NCBI GenBank assembly: GCA_964585545.1
Contig: CAZPDT010000004.1
Coordinates: forward strand, 161,829-225,828
DNA length: 64,000 nt
Source of the DNA: Brumimicrobium sp964585545
GTDB lineage: Bacteria > Bacteroidota > Bacteroidia > Flavobacteriales_D > Crocinitomicaceae
Direction of reading: 5' to 3'
The notes beneath the pieces are model-generated. The model was not told where the DNA came from and made no database searches. It saw nothing but the letters and a program-made list of their open reading frames with translations. Positions 9,043 to 17,523 of this stretch are shown here, in pieces (the stretch's first letter is position 1; each line of letters opens with the position of its first letter). The translations under genes and the position numbers were made by a program.

Positions 9043-9774
9043 TTAGAATTGTTTTGAACTTTCTCGTATTTTCCATGCCCGCCATAAATCATAATAACTC
9101 TTTGTTTCTAAAATAATTACACCCCCTGTAGTGTCTCCATATTTTGCTGGAATAGCACCAGTATATATGGTTACAGAGTTTATCCCTGCGCTGGGGACGT
9201 TTTGGACAGCACCCATTTTCACGCCATCAATAAAGTAAATTAAGTCATTTGCACGCCCCCCTCGAATCATCATTTCTCCAGCGTCATTGACCAATATATC
9301 AGAGTTACGACTGGCCACTAAGCCTTTGATGTCGTTCTTTAATGGACTTTTTGAGATATCAAGAGCATCAATTCGACTTTGTCCAACATTATGATTGATC
9401 ATACTGGGTTTTGGCGCGTGGATATTAACAACATCTTTTACTGTGACCTTTTCAAAAATATTAATTCTTTTTAGAAATGTAATATCATCTGTGCGTACGG
9501 TTACCGTTATGGGCTCAGTTAGTGTGTCTTGAAAATGATTGATGTGTAAAACATAAAGTCCTGTAGGAACAGAATGGATTGTAAATCGGCCTTCTTCGTC
9601 TGTAGAGGCTCCAAATTTAGTTGCCCCTCTATTGACCCATACTTTTGCGTATGCTGCAGGCACATCCGACTCAGCACTTTTAAATATACGTCCTTGTATA
9701 TCACCAAACGAACCTTGTGCCATTCCGAAATTTACCATAAGCAAGGTTGTCATTAATCCAATTAGCGTTTTCAT
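9043..9774 (-). CDS. Barrel-less protein: carboxypeptidase-like regulatory domain plus TonB-receptor plug domain
   Basis: A 243-residue exported protein. A signal peptide ends near residue 19 (NFGMAQ), then a carboxypeptidase regulatory-like beta-sandwich covers about 25-105 (GDIQGRIF ... STDEEGRFTIHSVPTGLY). A plug domain covers about 130-225 (MMIRGGRANDLIYFIDGVK, then AIPAKYGDTTGGVIILETK, the family signature ending the plug). The protein stops about 18 residues later, where a normal receptor would begin a 22-strand barrel. The start at 9774 is preferred because it opens directly with a signal peptide. It may be a stand-alone accessory of a transporter or a truncated receptor; the ORF is intact and has its own terminator. 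Confidence 0.82.
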   Translation of the reverse strand: MKTLIGLMTTLLMVNFGMAQGSFGDIQGRIFKSAESDVPAAYAKVWVNRGATKFGASTDEEGRFTIHSVPTGLYVLHINHFQDTLTEPITVTVRTDDITFLKRINIFEKVTVKDVVNIHAPKPSMINHNVGQSRIDALDISKSPLKNDIKGLVASRNSDILVNDAGEMMIRGGRANDLIYFIDGVKMGAVQNVPSAGINSVTIYTGAIPAKYGDTTGGVIILETKSYYDLWRAWKIRESSKQF

Positions 9775-9995
9775 AATATTAATTTTTGATTCCCTATTGA
9801 GATGAACAACAAATACAGATTCCATAAATTCAATTCAAAAATGATTGAATTATTATCTAAATTGATGATGAATGGTTGGAATTATGATGGAAATATCTAT
9901 AGTAAGCTACTATATGTTACAAAAGATGGCAGTCTTAGAATACGGGTTAAAGTCAGACTATGAAAAGAACAATATGATGTGTTTTTAATTAAAGT

Positions 9996-10955
9996 TTATT
10001 TGTCCTTATCGTCGTTTTTCTTTTTTTCTTTTTTTTCTTTTTCTTTTCTTTTCATGGCTTCGCCTATTTGGTTAGAAGCACTAAAAGAGGCCACCATTTC
10101 GTTCAGCATGTCGCTCCCTGCCTGGGGTGAGTTAGGCAACAGTATAAGGTTGGTATCCGAGTCTGCACCAATTGACTGTAATGTGTCGTAATGTTGAGTT
10201 ACCACAATTAGAGCAGAAGCTTCTTGAGAATTAATCCCAACGGTGTTTAGTACATCTACACTGTCTTGTAAACCACGAGCAATTTCTCTACGTTGGTCGG
10301 CAATACCTTGTCCTTGTAAACGCTTACTTTCAGCTTCGGCACGTGCCTTAGCAACGATTTTAATGCGCTCTGCTTCTCCTTCAAATTCTGCGGCAACTTT
10401 TTCGCGTTCTGATGCATTAATTCTGTTCATTGCTTCTTTAACTTGCTCATCAGGATCAATATCTGTAACTAGGGTTTTAATAATATCATATCCATAATCC
10501 TGCATGGCTTCATTAAGTTCAGACTTTACTGCAATAGCAATATCATCTTTTCTTTCAAAAACATCATCGAGTTTCATTTTAGGTACTTCGGCACGAACAA
10601 CATCAAACACATAAGAAGTAATTTGGGCGTGAGGGTTTTCCAGTTTATAAAATGCATCATATACCTTATCAGCAACAACTTTAAATTGAACAGAAACTTT
10701 AAGTCGCACGAAAACATCGTCTTTTGTTTTTGTCTCAACCATTACATCTAGTTGTTGGATACGTAAGTTTATCCTTCCTACTACACGATCAATAAAAGGT
10801 ATTTTTAACTGTAATCCTGAATGCCGAATTGATTGAAAACGCCCGAAACGCTCCATTATTGCAGCAGTTTGTTGTCGAACAAGAAAAAATACATTAACGA
10901 GTAGTATAACACCAACGATTATAAGTACAATTCTAATAATTGGTAAGCCTTCCAT
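9996..10955 (-). CDS. SPFH/Band 7 (stomatin/prohibitin-like) membrane protein
   Basis: A 319-residue protein with one N-terminal membrane segment (about 7-27), an SPFH domain (about 28-190) and a long alanine/glutamate-rich coiled coil (about 190-250; EREKVAAEFEGEAERIKIVAKARAEAESKRLQGQG read in parts). It ends in a strongly charged lysine-rich tail of about 20 residues. Proteins of the QmcA/stomatin group oligomerise into large ring or cage assemblies at the inner membrane and modulate proteases such as FtsH or membrane microdomains. It appears to be a single-gene unit between the TonB-plug protein and the duplicated lipoproteins. Confidence 0.88.
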   Translation of the reverse strand: MEGLPIIRIVLIIVGVILLVNVFFLVRQQTAAIMERFGRFQSIRHSGLQLKIPFIDRVVGRINLRIQQLDVMVETKTKDDVFVRLKVSVQFKVVADKVYDAFYKLENPHAQITSYVFDVVRAEVPKMKLDDVFERKDDIAIAVKSELNEAMQDYGYDIIKTLVTDIDPDEQVKEAMNRINASEREKVAAEFEGEAERIKIVAKARAEAESKRLQGQGIADQRREIARGLQDSVDVLNTVGINSQEASALIVVTQHYDTLQSIGADSDTNLILLPNSPQAGSDMLNEMVASFSASNQIGEAMKRKEKEKKEKKKNDDKDK

Positions 10956-11044
10956 AATTGATAAGTTTTAACCAAAAATACAATAAAAAGGTTATAAATC
11001 TATATTTTAGAGTGTTATTTGTTTAGGAAATTAGAAATTGTTAA

Positions 11045-11608
11045 TTATTGTATAAAGTAATGATCGTATTGAAACTTACCATTTGAAACCACAGCCTTTT
11101 GGTCGTATATGGAACGAGCAGTGAATGTAAAAGTCCCTTCTATATGCTTACCAGATAGAGAGGTAATTTTCACTTCTCCTGTATCTTCACCAGAGGAGGC
11201 AACATAATCACCTGTCCCCGCCATTATTATTTCTTTTGAACCAGTAGAAAAATTGAAAACGTCTCCTTGATGGATTCCATCTATGCTGTTTATATAAATC
11301 GATACGATTGGTCCATCAATCTCTTCTCCATATTTGTCTGTGCTTCGAAATCTAAGAATCAGAGCCGTATCCCCATGGTTAATCACTTCTCCATAACCAT
11401 CTTCTTCATAGCATTTAAAATCTATAGTTTTCCCTTCGTCTATAAGATTAATATCTGCTGTTGCAACTAAAGGCTGAACAGTTTTTCCATCGTTTAAGTT
11501 GGAGTCGTTTTTAATGTTATCTTTTTTACAGGCAAAGCCCAAAGCTAAAATTAAAGCGAACGATGTTAAGCCTATTATATGGAATGGTTTTATTGAAAAT
11601 AACTTCAT
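11045..11608 (-). CDS. Hypothetical lipoprotein, paralogue 2 of a tandem pair
   Basis: A 187-residue lipoprotein (signal ending ALGFAC, lipidated Cys near residue 26). The mature part reads as a small all-beta domain with a conserved ending (GEVKITSLSGKHIEGTFTFTA ... VVSNGKFQYD). The start at 11608 is chosen because the next gene upstream has an identical first six residues (MKLFSI). It shares signal peptide, length and the SGELKITSxxGxHVxGT pattern with the neighbour at 11640, showing a tandem duplication. The gap is 31 nt, so they are likely cotranscribed. No family is recognised with confidence; similar DUF-type lipoproteins occur at the Bacteroidota outer membrane. Confidence 0.78.
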   Translation of the reverse strand: MKLFSIKPFHIIGLTSFALILALGFACKKDNIKNDSNLNDGKTVQPLVATADINLIDEGKTIDFKCYEEDGYGEVINHGDTALILRFRSTDKYGEEIDGPIVSIYINSIDGIHQGDVFNFSTGSKEIIMAGTGDYVASSGEDTGEVKITSLSGKHIEGTFTFTARSIYDQKAVVSNGKFQYDHYFIQ

Positions 11609-11639
11609 AATTTCTATTAATATTAAAATAAGACAAAGA

Positions 11640-12254
11640 CTAATTAAGGACAAAATCACAATCAATTTTACCATTAGATACAACCACTTCTTTTTGTGGT
11701 GAGGGATTCATTGGATTTGGGAAAGTGTACCCAGTGAAATAAATTGTTCCCTTTACGTGATTTCCATCTTTAGAAGTAATTTTTAATTCTCCTGAATTAG
11801 AATAAGGGCTTCCTACATTTGATGCGGTGTAGCCTAATTCTGGAGCGTTATTAGCATATACAGAGAAAGCAATTGCTTCACTATAACCACCATTCACAGA
11901 ATAAGTGTCTCCAACATTGATATCGGTAACTCCAGCAATCATAACTTGTAAAACTACAGTATCTCCTTCCGAAGTTTGATTGTTACCAAAAATCATGTGT
12001 AAGGTATCATTTTTAATGGTTATGTGATCAACACCATCATTTTTGTCATAGCATTTGAAATCAAAGGCTTTTCCTAAATCCACAAAGTTGAGGTCTGCCG
12101 AAGCAATAGGAGATCCGTTCCCACCACCACCGTTGTTTGAAGGGTTGGGTTCGGGTTTGGGATCATCTTTTTTACAGGCAAAGCCCAAGGCTAAAATTAA
12201 GGCGAACGATGTTAAACTTACTATACGGAATGCTTTTATTGAAAATAATTTCAT
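11640..12254 (-). CDS. Hypothetical lipoprotein, paralogue 1 of a tandem pair
   Basis: A 204-residue lipoprotein with the lipobox ALGFAC, followed by a low-complexity linker rich in D/P/N/G (about residues 27-48, KKDDPKPEPNPSNN then GGGGNGS). The mature domain is predicted beta-rich and ends with the same pattern as its paralogue (GELKITSKDGNHVKGTIYFTG ... VVVSNGKIDCDF). The glycine-rich linker probably lifts the domain off the membrane. A promoter with TATTTTTG and a TTG at 22 nt lies just upstream. Function unknown. Confidence 0.8.
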   Translation of the reverse strand: MKLFSIKAFRIVSLTSFALILALGFACKKDDPKPEPNPSNNGGGGNGSPIASADLNFVDLGKAFDFKCYDKNDGVDHITIKNDTLHMIFGNNQTSEGDTVVLQVMIAGVTDINVGDTYSVNGGYSEAIAFSVYANNAPELGYTASNVGSPYSNSGELKITSKDGNHVKGTIYFTGYTFPNPMNPSPQKEVVVSNGKIDCDFVLN

Positions 12255-12283
12255 GATTATTATTTTTATTGATTAATACAGCA

Positions 12284-12316
12284 CAAAAATACAGTATGAA
12301 AATCAAATTTTTACAA
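12284..12316 (-). promoter_or_regulatory. Promoter of the tandem lipoprotein genes
   Basis: On the minus strand TTG (12314-12316) is separated by 22 nt from TATTTTTG (12284-12291), which lies about 30 nt before the start codon at 12254. Confidence 0.55.
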
Positions 12317-12356
12317 GGGTTTTCCCTAAAATTAACTTTTATTGTTCATTGTACTT

Positions 12357-12380
12357 GCGAACTCAACAGAGTTAATAATT
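12357..12380 (+). repeat. Intergenic repeat, diverged copy G
   Basis: GCGAACTCAACAGAGTTAAT and the following AATT match the repeat segment at 19779-19802 in about 18 of 24 positions. Confidence 0.4.
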
Positions 12381-12502
12381 TTATCCAACGAATTAGCTGT
12401 TCGACACAGAATCAGACAACTATACTTATCTCTTTTTGATTCATCCACTATTTTATTACAGCGTTTGCTTTTTTGAGACAGCTACGACATTTAATTAACT
12501 TT

Positions 12503-12539
12503 GAATAAACGCAACGCAGTGAAGTGCAATTTAGGTTAA
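12503..12539 (+). repeat. Intergenic repeat, copy B
   Basis: Starts with the same GAATAAACGCAACGCAGTGA block as copy A and continues with AGTGCAATTTAGGTTAA. Confidence 0.65.
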
Positions 12540-12550
12540 ACAGTGCGGAT

Positions 12551-12592
12551 CAAAAAAAAGAATACACCATAAAGTTTATGGTGTATTCCTCT
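12551..12592 (-). terminator. Rho-independent terminator of the ABC exporter gene
   Basis: AATACACCATAAA pairs with TTTATGGTGTATT around a minimal loop. On the minus strand the stem is followed by a run of eight T. It lies about 280 nt after the exporter stop codon. Confidence 0.65.
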
Positions 12593-12870
12593 TTAATGGT
12601 AGTGTTAAATGACATATAGAAAAGAAGATTTACGGTTTTAAACTGTATAAATCTATATTTCTTAATACATACCATTAGCTAAAATAACCCATAATACTGT
12701 TTTAATTGACTGTGTGCAGTATGTCTATTGGCAAATCTTAGTGTTTGACTCTAACCAGAAACCATTTAGGGGTTACCTTATTTTAAAACTAAATTAATTA
12801 ATTCAAAAGTAAGGTTAATTATCCAATACAATACAAGGGTTTTCCCGCTATTTGTGAGGAAAATCAAAAA

Positions 12871-14709
12871 TTATAGTCCTTGCATGGTACTTAATTTATA
12901 ATACAATCCTTTTTTATTGAACAACTCTTCATGCGTTCCTTGCTCCGCAATTTCGCCTTTATTGAGGACCAATATCGTGTCTGCATTTTTAATTGTGCTT
13001 AATCGGTGAGCAATCACTAAAGAAGTGCGATTTTTCATTAAATTATTTAATGCTTCTTGGACCAACTTTTCACTTTCGGTATCTAATGCTGAGGTGGCTT
13101 CATCTAAAATCATTATAGGGGGATTTTTTAATACGGCGCGAGCGATACTAATTCTTTGTTTTTGTCCCCCAGATAACTTATTTCCCCGCTCGCCGATATT
13201 GGTTTGATAACCCTCTTCAAGGTTCATGATAAACTTATGGGCATTGGCAATTTTTGCTGCACGAATTACCTCTTCCTCACTTACACCACCTACTCCAAAA
13301 GCAATATTATTAAATACAGTATCATTAAATAAGATGGATTCTTGACTCACAATCCCAATTTGGTTGCGTAATTCTTCTAAAGTAAACTTTTTTATATTGA
13401 TGCCATCATAAGTAATCTCTCCTTCTGTAACATCATAGAAACGGGGCAATAAGTCTGCAATTGTTGATTTTCCACTGCCAGACTCCCCCACTAAAGCAAG
13501 GGTTTTCCCTTTTGGAATCTCAAAGCTTAAATCTTTAAGCACCCGTTCTTTATGGTAGGCAAAAGAAACGTTTTTAAACTCGATTTTGTGTTGAATGGGT
13601 TGAATGGTAATGGGGTCTATTGGACTATGAATTTTTTCATCTGTATTTAGAATCTCCTCAATACGTTCTTGACTTGCTTTTGCCTTATTTAGATTTGCAC
13701 TGTTTTTAGCAATGTTTTGAATGGGGACTAGAAGTTGGGAGAAAACAATAATAAAAGTAATAAATTCATTGGCGGTGAACCCATCTGAAGATTCGTCCAA
13801 TATCATTGATCCACCATACCATACAATCGCAATCATTACAACTGCTCCCAGAAATTCATTTAAAGGGGAGGAAAGGTCTCTTTTCCGAAAAGCTCTAGTA
13901 AATAATCGTTGATGATGTTTATTAATAGCCGCAAATTTCTGAACAGTTTTGTATCTTGCATTAAAGGCTTTTACAATTCTAATTCCGCCTAAGTATTCGT
14001 CTAGGAATGAAAACAGAACCCCTGATTGCTTTTGACCTTTAGTTGCTGTCCTTTTTAAGCTTTTCCCTATTCTGGAAATAATTAACGCAGATAATGGCAA
14101 TAAAATAAAAGAAAAGAGCGTGAGGGACGGACTCCAATAGACGAGCACGCTGACTGTAATGATTATCGACACGGGATCTCTATAAATCAACTCTAACATA
14201 GCAACTACTGCAATTTCTATCTCATTGACATCGCTGTTCATTCTCGACATAAGGTCGCCTTTTCTTTTTTCAGTAAAAAAAGACATCGGTAATTTCATTG
14301 CTTTTGAAAACAATTGATCGCGATAATCTCTTACAACAGCCATTCTCAATTGAGATTGATGGTAAATGGCCAAATATCGAAATACATTTTTCAAGAAAAA
14401 TGCAATTACAACAGATATACACACGAAAAGAAGGGCATTTTTAGGATCTTCTTGTGCCATGGTATTCATAAAATAGTTGTAGGCTTCTTTAACATAGTCA
14501 ATATAGGCGCTTACGCCACCACCATTAAATATGGGTTTTTCAATAATAACTGTTTTTTCTTCAGAAGGAAAAATAACTTGTAAAAACGGCACAAATAATA
14601 CCAGTGATATAAGATTGAATACAACATACAGCAAATTAAAAAAGATGGTTGCTATGGCACGCCATTTATAAAAAAATGTAGCCTTAAATATGGTGACTAA
14701 CTGTTTCAT
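12871..14709 (-). CDS. ABC transporter, MsbA-like fused permease/ATPase
   Basis: A 612-residue half-transporter with an N-terminal six-helix exporter domain (about 1-345) and a C-terminal nucleotide-binding domain (about 370-610). Walker A is GESGSGKST, the signature LSGGQKQR, Walker B IMILDEATSALD and the switch His is in VIAHRLST. Such homodimers flip lipids or export peptides and drugs at the inner membrane; MsbA-type lipid A flipping is plausible from length and form but not proven. The external loop between the first two helices is unusually long (about residues 45-90). It is transcribed divergently from rbfA. Confidence 0.92.
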   Translation of the reverse strand: MKQLVTIFKATFFYKWRAIATIFFNLLYVVFNLISLVLFVPFLQVIFPSEEKTVIIEKPIFNGGGVSAYIDYVKEAYNYFMNTMAQEDPKNALLFVCISVVIAFFLKNVFRYLAIYHQSQLRMAVVRDYRDQLFSKAMKLPMSFFTEKRKGDLMSRMNSDVNEIEIAVVAMLELIYRDPVSIIITVSVLVYWSPSLTLFSFILLPLSALIISRIGKSLKRTATKGQKQSGVLFSFLDEYLGGIRIVKAFNARYKTVQKFAAINKHHQRLFTRAFRKRDLSSPLNEFLGAVVMIAIVWYGGSMILDESSDGFTANEFITFIIVFSQLLVPIQNIAKNSANLNKAKASQERIEEILNTDEKIHSPIDPITIQPIQHKIEFKNVSFAYHKERVLKDLSFEIPKGKTLALVGESGSGKSTIADLLPRFYDVTEGEITYDGINIKKFTLEELRNQIGIVSQESILFNDTVFNNIAFGVGGVSEEEVIRAAKIANAHKFIMNLEEGYQTNIGERGNKLSGGQKQRISIARAVLKNPPIMILDEATSALDTESEKLVQEALNNLMKNRTSLVIAHRLSTIKNADTILVLNKGEIAEQGTHEELFNKKGLYYKLSTMQGL

Positions 14710-14818
14710 CCATTACAAATATAGCGGGAAATTACAAATCTCATCTAAAATCAAAAATAATATCATGAATAATTAGTTTCTGGTCGGAAACACAACAATA
14801 TTAAAATTGATTCTTGTC

Positions 14819-14852
14819 TTGGAATGCAGGTTAATGAATATCACTATCTTTG
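14819..14852 (+). promoter_or_regulatory. Promoter of rbfA, adjacent to the start codon
   Basis: TTG (14819-14821), 23 nt, then TATCTTTG (14845-14852). The ATG at 14858 is only 5 nt after the box, so the mRNA would be leaderless or nearly so. Confidence 0.6.
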
Positions 14853-14857
14853 TCGGT

Positions 14858-15193
14858 ATGAGTTCAATTCGACAAAATAAAATTGAAAAAGTTATTCAGG
14901 AGGAACTGTCACAGGTTTTTCAACGGAATGCACGTGAACTATGTCTGGGCGCTATGGTTACAGTAACTGTAGTAAGGATTACCCAAGACCTAAGCTTGGC
15001 ACGTGTATATTTAAGCATTTTTGCGGGTCCACCAAAGGATGAGGTACTGGAACACATTCAATCATCAAAAGGGAAAATACGTGGGGAAATGGGAAAAAGA
15101 TTAAAAAACATGCGTCACATTCCAGATCTTACTTTTTCTATTGATGATTCCTTGGATTATGCTGAAGAAATTGATCAATTGTTAAAAAAATAG
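14858..15193 (+). CDS. rbfA: 30S ribosome-binding factor RbfA
   Basis: A 111-residue RbfA with its single KH-type domain: the N-terminal helix (QNKIEKVIQEELSQVF), the strand VTVVRITQDLSLARVYLSIF and the C-terminal RLKNMRHIPDLTFSIDDSLDYAEEID segment. It binds 16S rRNA during late 30S maturation and is needed for cold adaptation. I chose the ATG at 14858 since RbfA proteins start right before this helix; the 17 codons upstream overlap the promoter. The LolC/E-type permease gene starts 3 nt after its stop, so both form one operon. Confidence 0.93.
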   Translation: MSSIRQNKIEKVIQEELSQVFQRNARELCLGAMVTVTVVRITQDLSLARVYLSIFAGPPKDEVLEHIQSSKGKIRGEMGKRLKNMRHIPDLTFSIDDSLDYAEEIDQLLKK

Positions 15194-15196
15194 CCC

Positions 15197-16420
15197 ATGA
15201 ATGTTGCTCGATTCATTGCACGGCGGTATTTTAAAGCAAAAAAGTCCAGAAATGTAATCAATTTAATTACCAATATTAGTGTGGTTGGAATTACAATTTC
15301 AACAGCAGCCTTGGTGATTTTGCTTTCTGCGTTCAATGGAATCGAGAAAATGGTTATTGAATTGTATTCTGATTTTGATTCCTCTATTAATATTCACTCA
15401 GCACATGCTAAAACTTTTGACCAGAGTTTTATTCCTGTTGATAAAATCCAATCTGTAGCCGGTGTAAACAGTATATCACGAGCAATTGAAGAGGTGGTGA
15501 TTCTAAAAAACCAAGATAAATGGGTGCATGCGCAAATGGTGGGAGTTGACACTAATTTCCTGACCATGGCTAAAATGAAAGACCATTTGGTAGACGGCAT
15601 TCCTAAACTGTATATCGATGGAAAACCACAAGCTATTTTTGGTGCAAATTTATTGGATAAATTAGATGGATATATCCCCATATCTGGTACTGTTCCAGAG
15701 AAAATTACTTTTAACGTTCCCCTGAGAGAAGGAAAAATAAGACCGGGCAAGCAGCCGATTAATAAACGTTTAGTAAACGCTTCTGCTCGGATGAACTATA
15801 ACCGTGAGGTCAATACAGGCAAGGTTGTTGTTCCTTATGCGCTTGCTAAAGAACTGTTGGAGTATGGAGATGATATAACAGCTTTTTATGTAGATGTGGA
15901 TAAGGACTATAATTTAAACTCAATAAAGACAGAGATTCAAAAAATTGTAGGGAAAGACTTTGTTGTAAAAACCAGCTTTGAAAAAAATGAATTAATTTTC
16001 CAAACGAGCCAAACCGAACGGCTTATTATTTATTTTATTCTCGTCTTTATTTTTATTTTGGCCTCTTTTAATTTAATTGCCTCTATCGCTATGCTTTTTG
16101 TTGAAAAGAAGGAAGATATTGTGACTTTATTTAGTTTAGGCGCCAATAAGAAAATAATTTTTAGAATTTTCTTTTATGAAGGATTAATGATTGTTGGGAG
16201 AGGTGTCGTTTTAGGACTTGTTATAGGTTATGTTGTTACCTTCGCACAAATATTTACGGGAGCAGTATCTATGCCGAGTGCACCAGGAGAACATTTTCCG
16301 ATGCAAGCCACTTGGATTGATGCTGTAACCATTATTCTATCAGTAGGGGTTTTAGGTTTTCTTATTTCTTATTTTCCAACAAAATTACTTGTACGGAGAC
16401 ACGAGAAGATTAATGGATAA
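15197..16420 (+). CDS. LolC/LolE-type ABC transporter permease (FtsX family)
   Basis: A 407-residue permease with the MacB/LolCE layout: N-terminal amphipathic stretch FIARRYFKAKKSRNVIN, first membrane helix (about 20-48), a large periplasmic domain (about 50-270), and three C-terminal helices (about 275-300, 325-350, 375-400). In the Lol system the LolCE permease with LolD ATPase extracts lipoproteins from the inner membrane. The single gene would act as a homodimer, as is usual for this group in Bacteroidota. No LolD gene is adjacent. It directly follows rbfA, a gene order common in this phylum. Confidence 0.88.
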   Translation: MNVARFIARRYFKAKKSRNVINLITNISVVGITISTAALVILLSAFNGIEKMVIELYSDFDSSINIHSAHAKTFDQSFIPVDKIQSVAGVNSISRAIEEVVILKNQDKWVHAQMVGVDTNFLTMAKMKDHLVDGIPKLYIDGKPQAIFGANLLDKLDGYIPISGTVPEKITFNVPLREGKIRPGKQPINKRLVNASARMNYNREVNTGKVVVPYALAKELLEYGDDITAFYVDVDKDYNLNSIKTEIQKIVGKDFVVKTSFEKNELIFQTSQTERLIIYFILVFIFILASFNLIASIAMLFVEKKEDIVTLFSLGANKKIIFRIFFYEGLMIVGRGVVLGLVIGYVVTFAQIFTGAVSMPSAPGEHFPMQATWIDAVTIILSVGVLGFLISYFPTKLLVRRHEKING

Positions 16421-16472
16421 CTAAGAGAGATGTTAATATTGTATGAATCGCATTCTTTCTTTTTAATTTTTA

Positions 16473-16480
16473 TATTTTTG
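16473..16480 (+). promoter_or_regulatory. -7 promoter box (TATTTTTG) of folD
   Basis: Exact TAnnTTTG match 17 nt before the folD ATG. No well-placed TTG is visible. Confidence 0.5.
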
Positions 16481-16497
16481 GAAAAAAGACACTCAAA

Positions 16498-17376
16498 ATG
16501 CAAATTCTAGACGGAAAAGAAACTTCAAAAGCCATTCGAGAAGAATTAACCAAAGCGGTTGAAATTAGAAAAGCAAAAGGTCAAAAAACACCCCATCTGG
16601 TTGCAGTGCTAGTAGGCAATGATGGAGGATCGCTTACCTACGTGAATTCTAAAGTAAAAACATGTAAGGCAATTGGTTTTGAGAGCACATTAATTCACTT
16701 GGAAGATACTATTACCGAAGCGGAACTGTTAAATAAAGTAGACGAATTGAATAATGACAATACTGTTGATGGATTTATTGTTCAGTTGCCGCTCCCCAAT
16801 CATATTGATGAAAAGAAAATTACTTTGGCTATTGACCCAAAGAAAGATGTCGATGGGTTTCACCCTACCAATATTGGATATATGGTTTTAAATCTCCCAG
16901 GATTTTTGCCCGCAACGCCTGCTGGGATACTGGAGTTTTTTAAACGTTATAGTATTGAAACAGCTGGGAAGCATTGTGTTGTAATAGGGCGCTCTCACAT
17001 TGTTGGAACTCCAATGAGTATTTTAATGGGCAGAAAAGCTTTTCCTGGAAATGCTACTGTTACTTTAACACATTCAAGAACCCAAAATCTCAAAGAATTA
17101 ACTTTACAAGCAGATATTATTATTACAGCGCTTGGAAGACCCAACTTTTTAAAGGGAGAGATGGTTAAAGAAGGTGTCGTTGTTGTTGATGTAGGAATTA
17201 CAAGAGTCCCCGATAAAACAAAGAAAAAAGGATACAGAATTACAGGAGATGTAGATTTCGAAACAGTCGCTCCAAAAGCATCTTATATTACACCTGTGCC
17301 TGGCGGGGTGGGACCAATGACAATTGTTTCATTGATGATGAACACCTTAAAAGCAATGGAGTTGAATGGGAAATAA
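16498..17376 (+). CDS. folD: Bifunctional methylenetetrahydrofolate dehydrogenase/methenyltetrahydrofolate cyclohydrolase FolD
   Basis: A 292-residue full-length FolD. Typical features are YVNSKVKTCKAIGF with the catalytic lysine (about residue 55), VDGFIVQLPLPNHI, the DVDGFHPTNIG signature, PATPAGILEFF, the NADP site GRSHIVGTPMSILM and the C-terminal PVPGGVGPMTIVSLM. It interconverts 5,10-methylene- and 10-formyl-tetrahydrofolate in the cytoplasm, supplying formyl groups for purine synthesis (PurN is also in this window, at 36 kb). It has its own -7 box and seems monocistronic. Confidence 0.96.
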   Translation: MQILDGKETSKAIREELTKAVEIRKAKGQKTPHLVAVLVGNDGGSLTYVNSKVKTCKAIGFESTLIHLEDTITEAELLNKVDELNNDNTVDGFIVQLPLPNHIDEKKITLAIDPKKDVDGFHPTNIGYMVLNLPGFLPATPAGILEFFKRYSIETAGKHCVVIGRSHIVGTPMSILMGRKAFPGNATVTLTHSRTQNLKELTLQADIIITALGRPNFLKGEMVKEGVVVVDVGITRVPDKTKKKGYRITGDVDFETVAPKASYITPVPGGVGPMTIVSLMMNTLKAMELNGK

Positions 17377-17523
17377 CCAGTAGTTTATGTTTAATTTCAA
17401 CAGTATATACCTTTGACAACAGCGCTCTATATCAACACATTACAATTCTCTTCTAAAATCAAAATTAATCTCATGATTAAATCAGTTTAATATTATTATC
17501 TTGGACAGCTAAAATTATTAAAT

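Larger units (their letters stand above)
12255..12870. other. Long intergenic region
   Basis: The 616 nt hold the lipoprotein-pair promoter (12284-12316), two diverged repeat copies (12357-12380 and 12503-12539) and the terminator of the ABC exporter (12551-12592). I found no convincing ORF. Confidence 0.6.
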
